The position numbers were made by a program, and so were the translations under genes. A model generated the notes under the pieces. The model made no database searches, had not been told where the DNA came from, and saw only the letters and a list, made by a program, of their open reading frames with translations. This document shows, one piece after another, positions 39,724 through 52,400 of a DNA stretch of 64,000 bases (position 1 is the first letter of the stretch; each line of letters starts with the position of its first letter). Source of the stretch: Balanoglossus misakiensis (Eukaryota > Hemichordata); assembly GCA_040954595.2 (NCBI GenBank), contig CM082578.2:11656001-11720000 (forward strand), in the 5' to 3' direction.

Positions 39724-42318
39724 GTCAGTCAGTCAGTCAGTCAGTCAGTCAGTAAATATACATTAATAAACGTGATTTATTAATCCAAATCCAGTATCAT
39801 GAATAGCGGCGGTGTAAGAAAGTAAAATTATATTATATCACGAGATAAAATAAAACAGACAGAATGGTTTGTTCATAGAGTTAACATGGAATTTACGTTA
39901 ATTAATAATTCAAAAGTACCTCAGGAACTAACATATTTGTATAGTGGTCTATTTAGTAATATAAGACCTTCAGCTTATCATATTTTACAATAGTTTACGG
40001 CAGTATAGTAGATAATGACAGGAAAAGATATTTTTTACAGCCAATTTCAAATTAACGCACCATTTAACGTTATTTCCGATTTTTTTCGCTCATATTGCAT
40101 GAAATTCACATGCCGCTAATCAATGAAGAGTGTTTACATCGGGCCTGGTCGTAAATTGAATAAATTTTCGTTGGAAAGGCGGATTGAAAACACTGCAAAA
40201 CGAGTGCGTGGTAAATTTATGCTCTGGATTCGAGCAAAATGCCATAGGGTCAACGTGTGGAATAATGCAGCAAACTGCACGAGCAATACAAAAAGAGCCT
40301 TTTTCATGTGTGTCCTTTCGAGGAAATGAAAGCGTGAACGACACGTTCAAAGTGGTAACCTTAACTTTAATACACGTACACGACAGAACAAATTGAACTT
40401 TTCAAAGTCTTAGCGTTGAACGGTAAAAGTGCTCCCTAAACAATTGTCATGGTACTGAAACTTGCCGTTGTCATGACACCAAACCTTTTAACTTATTATG
40501 GCAACGTTGCCAATGAATAAGGCCGCAAATAAGCAATTGCGATGGCCGCAGTTGCCCGTTCTGTATGCGATGTCCTTAGTAGAACTGTGGATATACAGCT
40601 TGGATCTAAGAATCTTACAAAATATAACGCCATTTTATTGCAAAGGTTATCGGTTGTGCCTACACTTATGCCAGTGCGACAACCTCTAAGTGAGCAATAC
40701 TTTGAAAACAAACCACTCGGACTATTTGGATATACGTCATGATCACTTATAGCACTTACAACACGCGGAGGGATTTTAAAATGAAAAAGTAGTGCGCCAA
40801 AACAAACTAAAGACCACGGGAAGGAACTACGACAACATCTTCTAGAATGAACCCCTAATTTCTGTCAGATTTATGGTATCAAAGCTATGTCACAGTGCTC
40901 AACTGCGCCACAGGTAATGTGGGATAACTATGTAAACCTTGACACCCAAGGGTTAAAAGCGATTAGCAAAAAAAACTGTTAAAGTTTATGACCGATGCAA
41001 ATGGTAGTCTAAACTAATTTAAATGGCCTGTCACCCAGACAACGGGCAATTCGGGAGTGTGAGTAACCTTGAACACACTGTAAAATTGGAAATAGGGGTG
41101 TATTTTCTCCTTCCGAGAACACGGCAAATTTATTGACACCGCGTCGTGTGCTTGAAGTTTTACAGGTGTCACTTCTGAACCAGAAAAGTGGATGCCGCTG
41201 CTGAAGGGAACGGCGGCGGACAACTCTGTCGGCTGACACCCAAAAAAGCTTTTATCACAGACACAGTGTTCTACTCTAAATTGAAATGGTGAACAAGATT
41301 ATTCTTCATCGTTTTTCAGGTGTAGTTACGGTTTACAAAGTAGCACTGTGTATGATACAACTTGGGATTGATTATTTATCAACATGGCGTACATGCAAAA
41401 TATTCCAGTTGAAATTATTCACCACATCACAAAGGAAATCATTCGTTTTGAAGCCGAAATTTCACATTTTCTTCCCACTACAGAACAGCACTGTCACCAA
41501 TCCAAAACTATTTCTAAAGAGCCATAAAGTCTTGCTTACATTAAATTAGATATGGCAATGCCGGACTCGGACCAAAAAGAAGATCAATGCTATTCACCCA
41601 TACCTGCATAAAATCGGACGAGAACGTCAGGTTGACATTGTGAGCCGAGTCGCCGTTACTGATCACAATTTCTAGGTAGAAGTCGTAGACAAGTTGATCA
41701 CCTGCCTGGTATCTCCCCCATGGAGTCTGCACAGAAACCGTTCCGTTGACCGAAACTGCAAGAGTAAGATAATATGAGTAAGCTCAACTTTCTCCTACGA
41801 AGACACCATCTGATGGTTTTGTATCACCATCGACATGACGTGTCGTACCTACTCTCGTAACGATAGGTTCTCATGCTACCCGCCACACCATTGGCAAAAG
41901 TTGAATTTTACATGCAAACGTCGCAACCGTGCCAAGATTAACGAAGCAGTGAAATCGATAATTTAAACCGCGTCTCTCCAGGGAATTCTCAAAGAAACAC
42001 TTCGACACTGTACTGAGCGACTTTTATCAAATGATCTCTGTCTCTTCGCTGCTACAGCTTGGACAGATGGTCACTTCAACCCCTTCAGAAACTGATCCCT
42101 GTAGAAACATATTTCGTGTTTTACACTGTGACCGTCATGCGAAACCTCACAGACCCAGACAAAACACAAAAAAAGGAAACATTTAACATAAGAAACCCTT
42201 GGACGTAACTCAGACGAAAGCGACTACAGACAAGATTTGTGGCAATCAACATTAATCGCAACGTACCTTCGGCTTTCGCGAAAGCGAGAAACAACGCCAG
42301 CAGAAAGAAAAGAGGCAT
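34413..42318 (-). CDS. secreted multidomain protein with DUF11-like repeats and an Asp-box, 12 exons
   Basis: Twelve exons join in frame to 692 codons plus stop: 42318-42267, 41755-41604, 39626-39528, 39047-38939, 37580-36917, 36688-36478, 36381-36180, 35843-35682, 35391-35319, 35085-35030, 34856-34635, 34489-34413. All splice sites are GT-AG except exon 10, whose donor is GC. Residues 1-16 form a signal peptide (hydrophobic core FFLLALFLAFA, cleavage near AKA-E). Residues 17-500 are Val/Thr/Ser-rich beta-sandwich-like sequence resembling DUF11 repeats (AGDQLVYDFYLEI at the start; GDSVNVSVTAAFP and DDVTVSVSIWH later). At least nine N-glycosylation sequons are present. Residues 498-550 are Cys-rich, with eight Cys including TCTC and DCACC. 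Residues 625-632 (SEDGGLTW) match the Asp-box SxDxGxTW. No membrane anchor is seen. The molecular role is unknown; an extracellular structural or adhesive protein is the inference. The donors of exons 5 and 10 are the weakest points of the model. Confidence 0.78.
36180..42318 (-). CDS. exons 1-7 of the secreted protein: signal peptide and beta-sandwich region
   Basis: Exon 1 (42318-42267) holds the start codon and signal peptide. Exon 2 (41755-41604) encodes the first DUF11-like strand set, ending in NLTFSSDFMQ. Exons 3 (39626-39528) and 4 (39047-38939) continue it. Exon 5 (37580-36917, 664 bp) is unusually large and spans two domain boundaries; a CSGC pair lies in it and its last sense residues read QDIYEG. 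Exon 6 (36688-36478) begins DDVTVSVSIWHCG. Exon 7 (36381-36180) is Asn-rich with three sequons and ends in a TTPAPT linker. Phases agree at every junction (1,0,0,1,2,0,1). Confidence 0.78.
36796..36806. repeat. C11 homopolymer in intron 5
   Basis: Eleven consecutive C residues in the intron between exons 5 and 6 of the secreted-protein gene, within a pyrimidine-rich tract. Confidence 0.9.
39671..39753. repeat. compound microsatellite (GTGA)n-(GACA)n-(GTCA)n
   Basis: Three tetranucleotide runs join almost without a gap, at 39671-39689, 39691-39724 and 39724-39753. They lie in intron 2 of the secreted-protein gene. Each motif differs from its neighbour by one base, as expected if one run seeded the next. 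Confidence 0.95.
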
Positions 42319-43355
42319 CTTGTTCAGTAAGCGTCCACAGGTGTTTTGAAATCCGGCTGCCTTGAACACGTCACGCCACACAGTATCCAGTTTCTTGGAA
42401 ATAATCGATATTCTAGCAATCTGCTACATCGGTGCATTTGTACACGACAACTGAAAAGTAAAGCAACTGTATTCACGAGGTTCCTCCCATTGATCACGAA
42501 AAAAAACAGTCGCTAGGCTGATTGAAATCCACTTTACAAACTTAACATATTCTCCCAGTGAATACAAAAACCAGTGCATAAACAAGCACGGACTTCCGTG
42601 ACATCATCATTCTTTCTGGCGACAATCGTCCGATACGTTGCCAGGCAACGGCAACAGGTGGTTCGAAAAAAAGCAGAATTTTCACGTCGGCGCGACATCA
42701 ATCATTTAGATTTTTTTTTTCAAGTTGTAATATGTCTTGTAATGAGGTAGCCTGTTGGTAAATTGGCCGCATAAAGTGAGGTGCATATTCAGTAGATAAC
42801 GCAATGTTGCGTGATTTTATATTTACGTTTATCGTCTGTTGAAAAGCACCTTGCATGGGAACGATCCTATATGTCAACAACGTTAAATATATATGTGTGT
42901 GTCGATTGCGATTACATTTGCCATAAATCAATGTGAACGAAGTTCCGGGCCGACCTAGAAGATGTGTTCTCTTTGTAGAAAGCCGTTAACGGCTCACATG
43001 CATCATGTGCAAACAGAGAACTACTTCATACACATCTAATCGATACGGCACCATGGAAAGCGTTCCTATGTGGTTTCTAGCCCAGACTCACAAAAGTCGA
43101 GTTTGCTCGTAACGTTATGTAATTTGTGAAGCGTTCATAAAAATATGACGTGTATACTTCTGCAACTCATTTTACACCATCATATTTTTAGTCACCAACC
43201 AGAGTGTATGTGGGTATTAAGGATGACTGACCTTTCAATAATAGTCAATTCAACAACAATTTTGGTTAACCAAGCAAAATTGACAATTCAGGTAAACATA
43301 GTGCAACTGGCACCACTTTGGGACAACAGGAATACTTTCGAAAATATTATTTTCC

Positions 43356-43361
43356 TTTATT
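43356..43361 (-). promoter_or_regulatory. possible polyadenylation signal AATAAA
   Basis: Minus-strand AATAAA about 3.5 kb past the stop of the alpha-2/delta gene. It could mark the distal mRNA end. An ATTAAA near 44500 is an alternative. Confidence 0.25.
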
Positions 43362-46156
43362 GACAAATAGAAATTAGTGTGTTCTATAAATACTTTACAA
43401 AAAGTCTGTATCAATTAAAGGCTGCAATTAATCCTAGATTCTCTACTAAGCTATCTATGGGACTGCATTGTGTTATAAGAAGGCAGTATCAAGCAAGTTA
43501 TAAAATATACGTTAGGCAGTCAGGTCCCTATTACAATAGAATGTGACAAGACTGAAGAGGATTCAACACTATTTTTGCAATGCTCCTCAAATTTATAATT
43601 TTGCTAAAATCTCATGAGGGCACGTCAACTGTGTGCACTGTTTTTATCATAATCCGATTTTTTTACTGTTCATTGATTGTACACAGCAATATGAAGCGAA
43701 AATAACTTTTCTTCACATTGTGGCAAGATGCATTTTACGGTTACAAATCAATAAAATGATTATCGTTTGGGGAGACCTAAGTTACCGGTGATAGCTACAA
43801 AACTGACACCAATGTCCTGAATTGTCCTTGCAAAAATCAATGTCAGAAATACCAGGTTTAGCAGTTGGCGTGATGAACCATCTGCCTATTTCCGTATAAG
43901 GTTTGACCATATCGGTGATAACAATGAGGCAGTATCAAATCATGTTGAAAACGTACAATGCAATATGGTCATGTACTGAAACAAGAATACATACCAAATT
44001 TGGGGATGGTTTTCCTTTTTTTGAAATCAAAACTGTTACCGATAATACCCGCTTGCTTAAGCTGCCTGCTTCTTTAAGAGTGATATGGGTTCTAAAGTCA
44101 ATTGCAGAAATATAGTAAGTTGGAAAATACTAAAGACTTCTATAGGCACTTTGAAGATTTACAATTGTGGTCTCCCATCACATGAAGAAAGTGAGGAAAC
44201 CGACGAAAGTGTTATTTCAACTGGTATGTCTGTGATAGGCTAGACTTTGTAGTCTAATTATTTGGCACCTATAACAATACATGGACTGTAAAACTCCAAC
44301 ACACAAGGACAGCACCATACATCGTGGGTGAAGGCCATAGACAACTCAGAAAAAACTATCAATGATAATAACATGATTTTCTTATGCTTAAAATGCATAC
44401 ACGAACATTCAATGATCATGAATGTCCATTGATTTTGCTACCGGCAGGTGACCTTATTTTTTGGACATGTTAAGTATCCCTCACCTATCAAATACCTGGT
44501 TTAATTACATGACATTTAGACATCTTCCCCCCAAATCCTCAAAGTATACAGATTGGTAAAAACAAGCTTCTTGTCAAGATGTTGTACCTTAAAATAATAC
44601 ACGAAAAAGTTTGGTGACTAAAATTGCAGCTGAGCACACAGTGTATCATAACCTTCCATGAGATTTGATCTACAACTGGTAAATGAAGACATATAACAAA
44701 AGGAAAATTGAATATATACAACCAATGTTATCAAACAAGCAAATATACCACACGTGAAAAAATTACAAGACAAACTTGGCATCATATGTACAAAATTCAA
44801 ATACAAAAAATTGTTATACTAACTGAACATTCCTCCAAACAGGACATTACATTGTCTTACATAAAAAATACTGAATACTGTCCTGAATGTGTTTCTTATT
44901 GCTCAAAAAATGTCCACTTGACAATGGAAAGTTTTGGCTTTAACTATTCTTGGCATAAGTGATGGCAAAGTTGGCCGTGGCTATGCCGAAATGAGGATCA
45001 CAACTCATCTATAAAGGCTTACTAGCATGATGCGTAGGAAGAAATAAATACTGTGAAAAGAATATTGCACTGACGTTATCATCAAACAAGAGTGTCCCAC
45101 ATTAGATTAAAACTTAGTCCATGGTTACATAGGCGGGCCTATTTGTTGGCAATATCATATTGGTGGCAGAGGTTACTACGAAAGTAAATAAATTGTTTGA
45201 ATGTGATACTGTTTGAATTAATATATGTTGTGCACTGATGTATTAAAACTTAGTGTTGATTGAAATATCAAGTGTGACTGCTGAGATTTGTCATTGCCCT
45301 TCTTTCCAAGAATTTACGGTTCAAAATGTCATCGAAAGTGCTATCCCTGTGAACATTATACATTCATTCTTCACCCGTCTCTTCAAAAGTGTTCGTTTGG
45401 ATAATTCAGAGATCTGTGTAAATCTGGTGAAAAATGCACCAATAAACGTGTAAATGTAAGTTACTGGGGAAAAGTGTGTTGCACATCGACGATGTACATG
45501 GCAGTAAAACTGAAGCCAAGTTTACAAAAAATGGAATAATTAGTCGTGTTAATTTGTCAAGCTCTACGATTATAAGTTAAACCTAGTCTTTCAATATTAC
45601 AAATCGTGTATTTATCAAGGAAAAATTGATTTTCATTAAGAATGATAAAAATGTTGTTTTCTTTCTTTTTTTTCTTCTATAAAAAGTGAGCTGACCATTT
45701 GCTTTTATAGAATAGAGTTCAAAGCAGTCTGTTAACATTCTTCTTAACTGCTCTTCTGCACTATCCATGCTTGTGTTCTAAAAACATTTCAACTGCGATC
45801 AGAACTTAATCCACTGGATTAATCATTTTCCTAACTCTATTACAAGTGTTACATGCTATTTATCTTACCTAACCTTTGAAAATACTGGCAAGTGTGATAT
45901 AAGTTTCAACACTTTACATAGGAAAGGGTATACAAAATCCATCTCTCTGAGTTAACTTTGTGCTGAAAAGGTCAATTGACGAGTTTATCTGACCAGCTGG
46001 AAGACTGCTAATCCACTGGAGAACTGTCCCATGCATAAACAACTACTCTTTAAAAAATCAATATATTACTATCAGTTACTGCACCTAACCTCTGATTACT
46101 ACAAATTTAAATGCAAATTCACTACAGTAATGAATGCTTAATGAGTTCAAGGTTCT

Positions 46157-46248
46157 TTAACCCTTTCACCCCAGTTCCCTCTATAGAGGCCCAACTGTAT
46201 CATAAAAAACAATAGGTTTGGACCAAACCATGGTGTTGAAAGGATCAA
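46157..46248. repeat. short inverted-repeat element with AACCCTTTC ends
   Basis: The left end TTAACCCTTTCACCCC (46157-46172) is mirrored by 46232-46248, whose complement reads TTGATCCTTTCAACACC. Two perfect small palindromes lie inside: CCTCTATAGAGG (46178-46189) and GGTTTGGACCAAACC (46215-46229). Related AACCCTTTC words recur elsewhere in the right third of the window. Confidence 0.6.
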
Positions 46249-46869
46249 GGCAGACAACAGCAAGAAGTCACAACCTCACCTGGCAGTCTCCAGTCTGATC
46301 ATGATAGTGATTCCGATACCTATTTCACCATCTAAAGATATGGAGTCCACAAGGACCCTGAGCTACTTTGAAGACAAAACATGTTGGCATGTTTTAACAA
46401 GATCAAATTACTTTGTAAATTAAGTTTTATCTGAGTGGAGAACATAGGATGTGTGCTTACATTACCTTTCCTAAATTTAAAAAAAATAAGTTTGCTGAAC
46501 ATGGTTGCAAGATTTCCAATAAGGAAACAGATACATCCTGTCCAGAAGCATGTATCATCAACGTTCCTTACTTCTGACATTATTTTGGGCATTTTGTAAT
46601 ATACAGAACATCGCCAGTGTAACCAAAATAACCCTAACAATGTCAAAGGTTCGCAACTTTTCCCCTTTAAACACTGCAGAAGTTACGAGTTCACACAAAA
46701 ATTAGTCCCGAGCTACACACATAAAAGAAATGTCATGGGTCGGAAAATTTGTACTCAATACGTCTTCATGTATAAAAACTGCACATAAAATAAACAGCTG
46801 GCAAATTGAGTTCTTGGCAATGACGATGATTGCGGGTGGGTGACAGAATAATAGATGCAAGTCACTGTA

Positions 46870-49471
46870 CTACCAGACTGCTCTGCATATTCTCATTGCC
46901 GTGTAGGTGACAACCAGCTGACTTAAAATTGTGAACACTGATATTTTGAGATGTGACGCTCTGCCACAGTCTTTAGAATCTTCCTGCGAATGGCAAACAA
47001 TAGCACCAATTACACATCAAAGTCTTTTATACAGCACATGTTCATGACAATTTTCACAAGGCAAAATATATTCAGATGAATTCCTGCAACCCTTGAGCAG
47101 GTCAACCTAATGGCAGAAGACGCCTTTGCTATTCAACATGGCAGATGTATACAAATATACAGACAAAATTTCGTAAGTCTACAAACAGGAACACCAAATT
47201 TAGTGTATTTGGCTTATTTTAATGAACTCAAAAGTTTATGTTGAAAGATAATCACTACTTGTCTCATTGTAGATGTTACTGGTGTATTTCTTACCTGGGG
47301 GTGAAAATCATAGCAATAGTCAGGTCTTTTTCGATACCTTGGAAATTCTGAGGTTACACACGGATCTGGTCCAGGCAGTGGAAACAGATGGTCAAGGAAA
47401 GTACATGATACATGACTGGGATATGAATTACACGAGGAAAATATCCACATTGATACATCCAGGAACAGTTCACTTTAGGAAGAAATGTCCAATTGCAGGT
47501 TCAGTATTTTACCTTTCAAATAGACAATTGCCTAATAAATTGCATTGGGTTGATTCACTCCTAGACTGTATACCATCACTGACTGTTGATATATGCGTAA
47601 CATGCATATTACATTGTTTATGGCCATTAAACTTAAATACATCCTTAATGAATGACACCCATCATATAAGCATGCATCAAAAGGATATCCCTTTGTGGTT
47701 CTTGGTCTACGACGGTGTGTGGACACTCTGGACAATCAGCTTCAACGACCACTAATATCAGGTTGGTGTCTGGTACACTGCTTACACTCCATTCTCTGTT
47801 CACAAAACATATCAAGAAGTTGATCAGAGGAGTGAAATTTGAACACATAACTCAAATGATACAAATGACCTGTCCACATCTGAACAGACTTGTTTGATGA
47901 CGCATAATTATAAGCACCATCTGTGAATGATTATCCAATATTAGGATTCACCAAAATGTGAAAGTGTAGCAAGGTGGAGCTTAATAGAAGGAATATAGTT
48001 ATCTATAAAGTGAAGAGTGCCTTTTCACCCAACCAAAACATGTTTAATGTTTATGCCAACAGTGTTGTTCACAATATTATGCAAATGAGTCACATACATG
48101 CAACATTGGCCATCTGATCTTACCTTGAGCAATTTCTAGCGCAAACTACCTCGCCATAAGCAGGCTGATCTTGGGGCAGGAAGTAGAACTGCTTTTCAAG
48201 TTTTATACAGCTGACATTTTCTTCAGTAACCTCTTGCGCAACAACTGCAGTGTGGAAGAACAGAAAAACAACATGTACCTCAGTGATATCCACTGCAAAA
48301 CTATGTACCTTGGCTGGGTGAAACTAATTTGCAATCATTCAGACACCAACTTAAGACAAAAATACAAGCTATAATTGCTGGACTGCATAACAGTAGGTTG
48401 GTAGCACAATCTTTCAAAATAATGCCATACATTATGTATATGTATACACCTTCCAAAATGTGAATGTGAACAATAAAAAACTTTATGCCAGCTGCACTTT
48501 TAATAATAAGATCAAACTTTTGTAAAACAACAATAAATATATGTCACAAACCTGTTGTTGACCATGAAGAAAATAATATATTGTAGAGACTGTACTGAAG
48601 GAACCCCCTGCGGGAAAAAGACAGCAACATGTGAAAAATTTAAATTAATCAATTAATACAAATTTTTCTAAACAGATTTAGGAACTTCATGAAAACAATC
48701 TAAGAAACTTTCATTTCAGGTGAAGGAATTTAGAACAATGTTTCACTATGGAGTTTGTACAATCAATTTCCAAATATATGCTTCATTAACAACAAGACTG
48801 TCATTTGGAACTAGAAACATTATGTTTCTTACCATGTTGCCTTTGAGGCCCACCAGTTTAGAGTTAAAGCTTCTGGTAAGGAAAGTGATGGCTGCAAAAG
48901 GTAGAAAAAAACACCAAATCAGGATGTGAGACATTGCCTATCGAGACAGATGTTAACAAGTTATACCAAATTTCAACGTGATTTAAATAAAAGATAATAA
49001 TTAATGTTATGTAACTGACGCTACTTACGATATTAATTGACCGCGAACCAGCAGCTGTGTAACTTTCCTCCAGTTTGGGACATGACGCCTGGTAGTCAAA
49101 AGACTCAATTCTGCAAAATGACAAAGTACACAATGTGACAAATTGTGAAAAAGGCACTAGATCAATAACCATATGAGAGATATTGCAATTTTGATTCTAA
49201 TTATGTTCAGCACTTTCATCCAAATCATCTGATGATAACTTGGGTATTCCACCACTTTTGAAACACAATGAATTTACGTCTAACTCTTATTGGCTTGTCA
49301 CACAAATGATCCATGATTGCCCATACATATATGACCTTGCACTATGAATACACTGTACAACGCAAAGATGACAGAGAGGAAGCAATTCACACAAACTCAC
49401 TTGTCAAAGACAGTTCTGTTCAACAAATCATTCATGATGTCCCCTTCTATAACTCCAAAGAAAGTTCCCAC
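46870..49471 (-). CDS. CACNA2D: alpha-2/delta exons: alpha-2 end, cleavage region, delta peptide and hydrophobic tail
   Basis: Exons: 49471-49401 (GTFFGVIEGDIMNDLLNRT), 49110-49029 (FDYQASCPKLEE), 48891-48833 (EALTLNWWASKAT), 48607-48552 (FLQYSLYNILFSSW), 48244-48124 (QEVTEENVSC, then CARNCS), 47795-47659 (TNLILVVVEADCPECP), 47365-47295 (DPCVTSEFPRYRKRPDYC) and 46983-46870 (DSKDCGRAS, then ISVFTILSQLVVTY and stop). By alignment of landmarks, the alpha-2/delta cleavage point should fall near the 48607/48244 junction. The hydrophobic end after CGRAS fits the membrane-anchoring tail (GPI or transmembrane). The donor at 47659 (G before GTGTCA) is weak but is the only one that keeps the phase. Confidence 0.88.
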
Positions 49472-52400
49472 CTGTGAGGCATAAACAGAATCAGCGATCA
49501 GGAAGAATATAACAAAAGCTCATCAGATCATAATGGGCAGCCATCTATTACACTTATACAAGTCCATGTACTAAGAGAACAAGTGAACAACACACCATCT
49601 CCTAGTAAAGATAATGTGACTAAACCTGCAATGGGCAGGTGGAAGTGTAAATCTGAAACTCACTCTTGTGATAGAGAAAACCATCCCCTAGCATAAAACA
49701 TTTAGTTCCACCAAATATATCTCACTGAGAACATTTTGCATTTACTTTGTAATTTTACACCTTCAGAAATTCTCTGGCAAAGATTGCGTCCTACATGGTA
49801 CGACAATACTACATACTGCTAATGACACACAGTTGTTAGTTTGAATGTTTAAACTATCAAAATATGGGCAAAGTGCAGGGCCAGTGTTCTACTGTACCAC
49901 ATCTCATCAACGTCAGAGACAGAAACAGAACATGTAAAGCTTACTTGATCTCGATAGTCCTCTTGATTACTGGCCATTAGGAATCCACCATTATCAATCA
50001 GGTAACAGTTCAAATCCTGTCAGAGCAACGATAAAACCAACAACAGTCAAAAAAACCTGCCCATAAAATGTGTACAGAGTATCAGCTGTGCATATACCCC
50101 ATGCTTGATGTTTATACTTTGTTTGATGTAAATGTAGTTTCGTTCGGCAGATAGTCTCGGCATATTGCAAAACACTTTCAGACTTTCCTGGGTAATTAGG
50201 GTATTGCTGAGTGAATGAATGGTGTGTTAGGTGTTAATCTGACCCAAATGTGTGTTGTACTTTTGTGGAGATTTCTTTAGCAGGACTACAAAGTAATTTA
50301 ACGTTACATTAGCTCAACTTACCTCATCAGCACAACTGCGAAAACATCTGCTGCCCAAGCACTGCGCAGAATGAAAAGATACAATGGACATTCAAAACTT
50401 GGGAAAAACACATTTGGTGAGATGAAATTCGAGGGAAATCTTTTGAGCGGGGGAAAGAAGTGGAATCGTTATTCAATAGAAAGGCTTGAAAAGACTTTTG
50501 TGTACACATATTGTTGCCATTATCAATGTCATAACCTACTCAGAGTTCGACAACACTCAAATGACTTAATGCAACAAAAATGCATGTGTAGACTATTCAT
50601 GGAAATCAAACAGCACTCAGATTTTAAGAATGTACTTTGGGTTCATTCTGGGAAATTTCAAGAGTTGGTCTTTTGCATGACCAATGGTGATACATCACTA
50701 GTTGTGCAGTATTAAATTTCCAATAATATTCTTTAGTTTTATTGCAATCCATATTGTTTCCTGCAATCCATTCAGACTTGCCAAAAAACTAACACGCAAT
50801 CTTGTGCACACTGAACACTTTCAAAGTAGTTCAGTTCAAATATATAACAGCAAGACACGTCATTCGATATAAAATGTTGTGGAAAATCAGCACAAATTAG
50901 TGGAAAATTATCAATAACTGCTTAGTTAAATATGGCTGGAATTTCAAAACATTCGGCTTACTTGTGTTGTGATATTAATCCACGCACTCTCAAAAGATTC
51001 CTGTGTGAAGAACGAGGCCAGTACCGCTGGTTTCACTTGCTTCTCTAAAGTCACAGCTTTGCTTGCCCTGACCATCGTGGTGCAGTTGTCACTTTTCCGA
51101 AATTTTGCTAGGAGAAGAAAACATAGCTTTGTAATCACACCAGCCTGATATTTTTTTCTACATGAGTGTGGGAGTCACAGAGTGATGCCCTAAGGAAACG
51201 AGGGCAAACTCTCCATAAATACACTGAACATGTACATGTCATGGTTTGACAAAGTGTTACTGGTGTACAAACGAAGTTGGTCAACGTTAACAGCCACATG
51301 AATGTAGACATTATGCGTCACATTGCCCCATAATAAGCTTGCATACATTTTCAGTTACATTGCCATAAGCTGGTGTATAGACGCTAACACCAGCATTCTT
51401 CACCATTACGCTAGCACAGTCAAAAACAGTCACATTGCCCCAGATTATTCACAGTCACATTCGGCAAGATTACGCTAAAAGACACTACCATTTACATCAA
51501 CAGAAATTAATTTGGCAGACGTTAACAGTCACATTACCCAACAAGACAAATCTGGCTGACATTAACTGTTCCATTACCCTGAAATTAAACTAGCTGATAT
51601 TAAAGTCAAATTGCCTGGGATTAGGCTGGCAGCTATTGTCAGTCACACAGCCTCAGGCAGGCTCTGGCAGACATTATGCTGCAAATTCGGTCAACTTATA
51701 TTAGTCACATGCATAGCTCCAAGTCATACTGGTAGATGTTTATCCACATCAGACTTCGCTGGAAAATGTCAACAGTCTCACTATACACTTACCGGTATTG
51801 CATGATGTAGTTATGACATAGTCATTTTCATACAATGATCTCTCATAATATTCCTGTTCCCATGGATCCCTCAGTTTATTTAGGGCTTCATCCCTGGATC
51901 TGGAAAGAGATATCAATCTTACTTATCCCTGGGTCTAAAAAGAGATAACGTTTTTTTTTCTCCTTCATTGCAAATCATCATGCATAAACAAATGTGAAGG
52001 TTTACAATACAATATGCCTGCCGAGACAAAAACCTACATTTTAACGTTGCATTCTAACCAGCAAACGTACAAAATGTGAGGTCAGGTCTTATTTAAAACA
52101 TGTCCAAATGGGCAACCTCTTCTTGGCCTCTTGCCCTGAAATACAAGCCATGTTTCAGTTCTCAACCCCCTTCAATTGACACACAATCGTGCTGCGCTGA
52201 TCTAATAAGTCGTCAAAAGACAAACACTTCATGTATTTTCCGCCAGCTTTTGCACTGAGTGTTTTTTATTCCCATCAAGAAGCTAATCAAATCGAGATAT
52301 TCAGTGACTTGTTACTCACTCGCCAGCTGGGTAAATCCTGGTCAGCCCACCAATCGTACCAATCATCAGCAACTTAAAATCTAATCTAGAATTACAAAAC

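Larger units (their letters stand above)
42319..46869. other. intergenic region and probable long 3' UTR of the alpha-2/delta gene
   Basis: No coding exon is supported. Since both flanking genes read leftward, the right part should hold the 3' UTR of alpha-2/delta and the left part the 5' UTR and promoter of the secreted-protein gene. Going left from the stop codon at 46870, I met the first minus-strand AATAAA at 43356-43361, about 3.5 kb away. Short frames here (for example 46332-46646) lack support. A small inverted-repeat element lies at 46157-46248. Confidence 0.55.

Noticed and set aside
46500-46646. Minus-strand frame with DDTCFWTGC and a hydrophobic run, as an alternative last exon of alpha-2/delta
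   Set aside because: It resembles a Cys-plus-membrane tail only loosely, and no splice acceptor in the right phase was found. The exon at 46983-46870 fits the family much better.
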